Shown here piece after piece: positions 63,424 to 64,000 of a stretch of 64,000 bases of DNA. The stretch lies in contig SIAJ01000014.1 of NCBI GenBank assembly GCA_009691845.1, forward strand, positions 1 through 64,000. Reading direction: 5' to 3'. Origin of the DNA: Gemmataceae bacterium. Lineage in GTDB: Bacteria > Planctomycetota > Planctomycetia > Gemmatales > Gemmataceae. The notes below the pieces were generated by a model, which made no database searches, was not told the DNA's origin, and saw only the letters and a list, made by a program, of their open reading frames with translations. Each line of letters begins with the position of its first letter. Within the stretch, counting starts at the first letter, position 1. The translations under genes were made by a program, and so were the position numbers.

Positions 63424-64000
63424 ATGTCCCGTCTTCTCTCCTTCGCATTCGCCCTAACTTCGATCGCTGTCGTTTCCGCGGCTCCGACCGCCAATATTGT
63501 CGATGGCAAGATCGTCATCACGGGCCTCGATTTCACAAAACTCTACGTGGTCGTCGCCGAAGGCAGCGAGGCGGACATTGCCGCCCGCCCGGCCATGGTG
63601 GGCGATTGGTCGGACGATAAGCACGGTGGAACCTTCACGCCGAAATTCCCGTTAAAGCCCGGGATCAAGTACCGCATCGTCAGCGATACGGAAAAGCTCG
63701 AAGTGTCGATTCCCCGCCCCAAGCCGGGAATGCTGCCTCGCGTTAATACCGTACTTCCGACCGCAGCGGATTTGCCCGAGAATATCTTGCGGTTTTACGT
63801 GCAATTCTCGGCCTCCATGCCGAGGGGCGACGCGTACAAATATGTCGAAGTATTCAAGAAGGATGGCACGAAGGTGGAACAGCCGTTTCTTGAACTGGAC
63901 AACGAACTCTGGAACGAGGATCAAACGCGACTCACGCTGCTGATCGATCCGGGACGCATCAAAAAGGAAGTAAAACCCCGTCTCGACCTGGGGCCGGTAT
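63424..64000 (+). CDS. Secreted protein of unknown function, cut by the window edge
   Basis: An open frame from ATG 63424 runs without a stop to the end of the window (192 complete codons). It has a signal peptide (to about VVSA). The segment LRFYVQFSASMPRGDAYKYV, then PFLELDNELWNEDQTRLTLL and IDPGRIKKEVKPRLDLGP, is a recurring planctomycete motif with an Ig-like beta-sandwich appearance. No function is known. It is 81 bases downstream of the preceding secreted protein gene, across a hairpin. The C-terminus lies beyond the window. Confidence 0.75.
   Translation, partial: MSRLLSFAFALTSIAVVSAAPTANIVDGKIVITGLDFTKLYVVVAEGSEADIAARPAMVGDWSDDKHGGTFTPKFPLKPGIKYRIVSDTEKLEVSIPRPKPGMLPRVNTVLPTAADLPENILRFYVQFSASMPRGDAYKYVEVFKKDGTKVEQPFLELDNELWNEDQTRLTLLIDPGRIKKEVKPRLDLGPV

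Overview
The window looks like chromosomal DNA of a planctomycete, most likely the Gemmataceae/Gemmatales group. This rests on the mix of families rather than on any rRNA. It carries a DUF1501/DUF1800 pair, a DUF1559 pseudopilin-like protein with a small lipoprotein behind it, DUF1080, DUF4838, YdjY, a sulfatase, several PQQ-type beta-propeller proteins and many secreted or lipoprotein products. Most codons end in G or C. No rRNA, tRNA, CRISPR array or complete insertion sequence was seen. Genes lie on both strands in short operons of one to three genes, and the gaps between them are rich in hairpin-forming repeats.

Layout: 0-5.6 kb has a PQQ propeller protein, two tiny membrane proteins, a hexuronate pair (UxuB-like SDR and UxaE-like epimerase) and a DUF3500 protein. 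5.7-14.6 kb has polyphosphate kinase, a secreted alpha/beta hydrolase, the DUF1501/DUF1800 pair and a large unknown secreted protein. 14.7-19.6 kb has a Cys/Met-type PLP enzyme, NadA, a sulfatase and a CBM9-like protein. 19.6-23 kb has an acyl-ACP desaturase behind a DUF11 lipoprotein. 23.4-25.7 kb has a FAH-family hydrolase and homogentisate dioxygenase (tyrosine catabolism) bracketed by inverted 80-base repeats. 25.9-34.7 kb has DUF4838, a lipoprotein plus DUF1559, an alcohol dehydrogenase, and a three-gene PQQ/YdjY/lipoprotein run. 35-38.1 kb has a nitrilase-family amidase, an M19 dipeptidase and a small degraded island (SUKH-like immunity gene, toxin-like gene, CopG-type antitoxin). 38.2-46.5 kb has an SMP-30/LRR fusion, pgk, gap, mdh and an EF-G. 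46.6-53 kb has secreted unknowns and a polysaccharide O-acylation cassette (MBOAT plus two SGNH-like proteins). 53.3-64 kb has a 1708-residue PQQ-TPR-PQQ protein, DUF1080, an NtrC-type regulator, a ParA ATPase and two more secreted proteins, the last cut by the window edge.

How the genes fit together: the core metabolic genes (gap-pgk with mdh divergent, nadA, ppk1, fusA) look ordinary. The accessory content points to a cell that breaks down polysaccharides and proteins and has a large secreted proteome. The points most worth a second look are: (1) the toxin/immunity-like island, where two adjacent genes each seem to have lost one base at a TA|GAG site next to a perfect 12-base palindrome; (2) at least three families of intergenic hairpins whose stems change in a compensated way while loop and flanks stay constant, two of them overlapping ribosome binding sites; (3) the inverted repeats around the tyrosine-catabolism pair; and (4) the unusual domain fusions.
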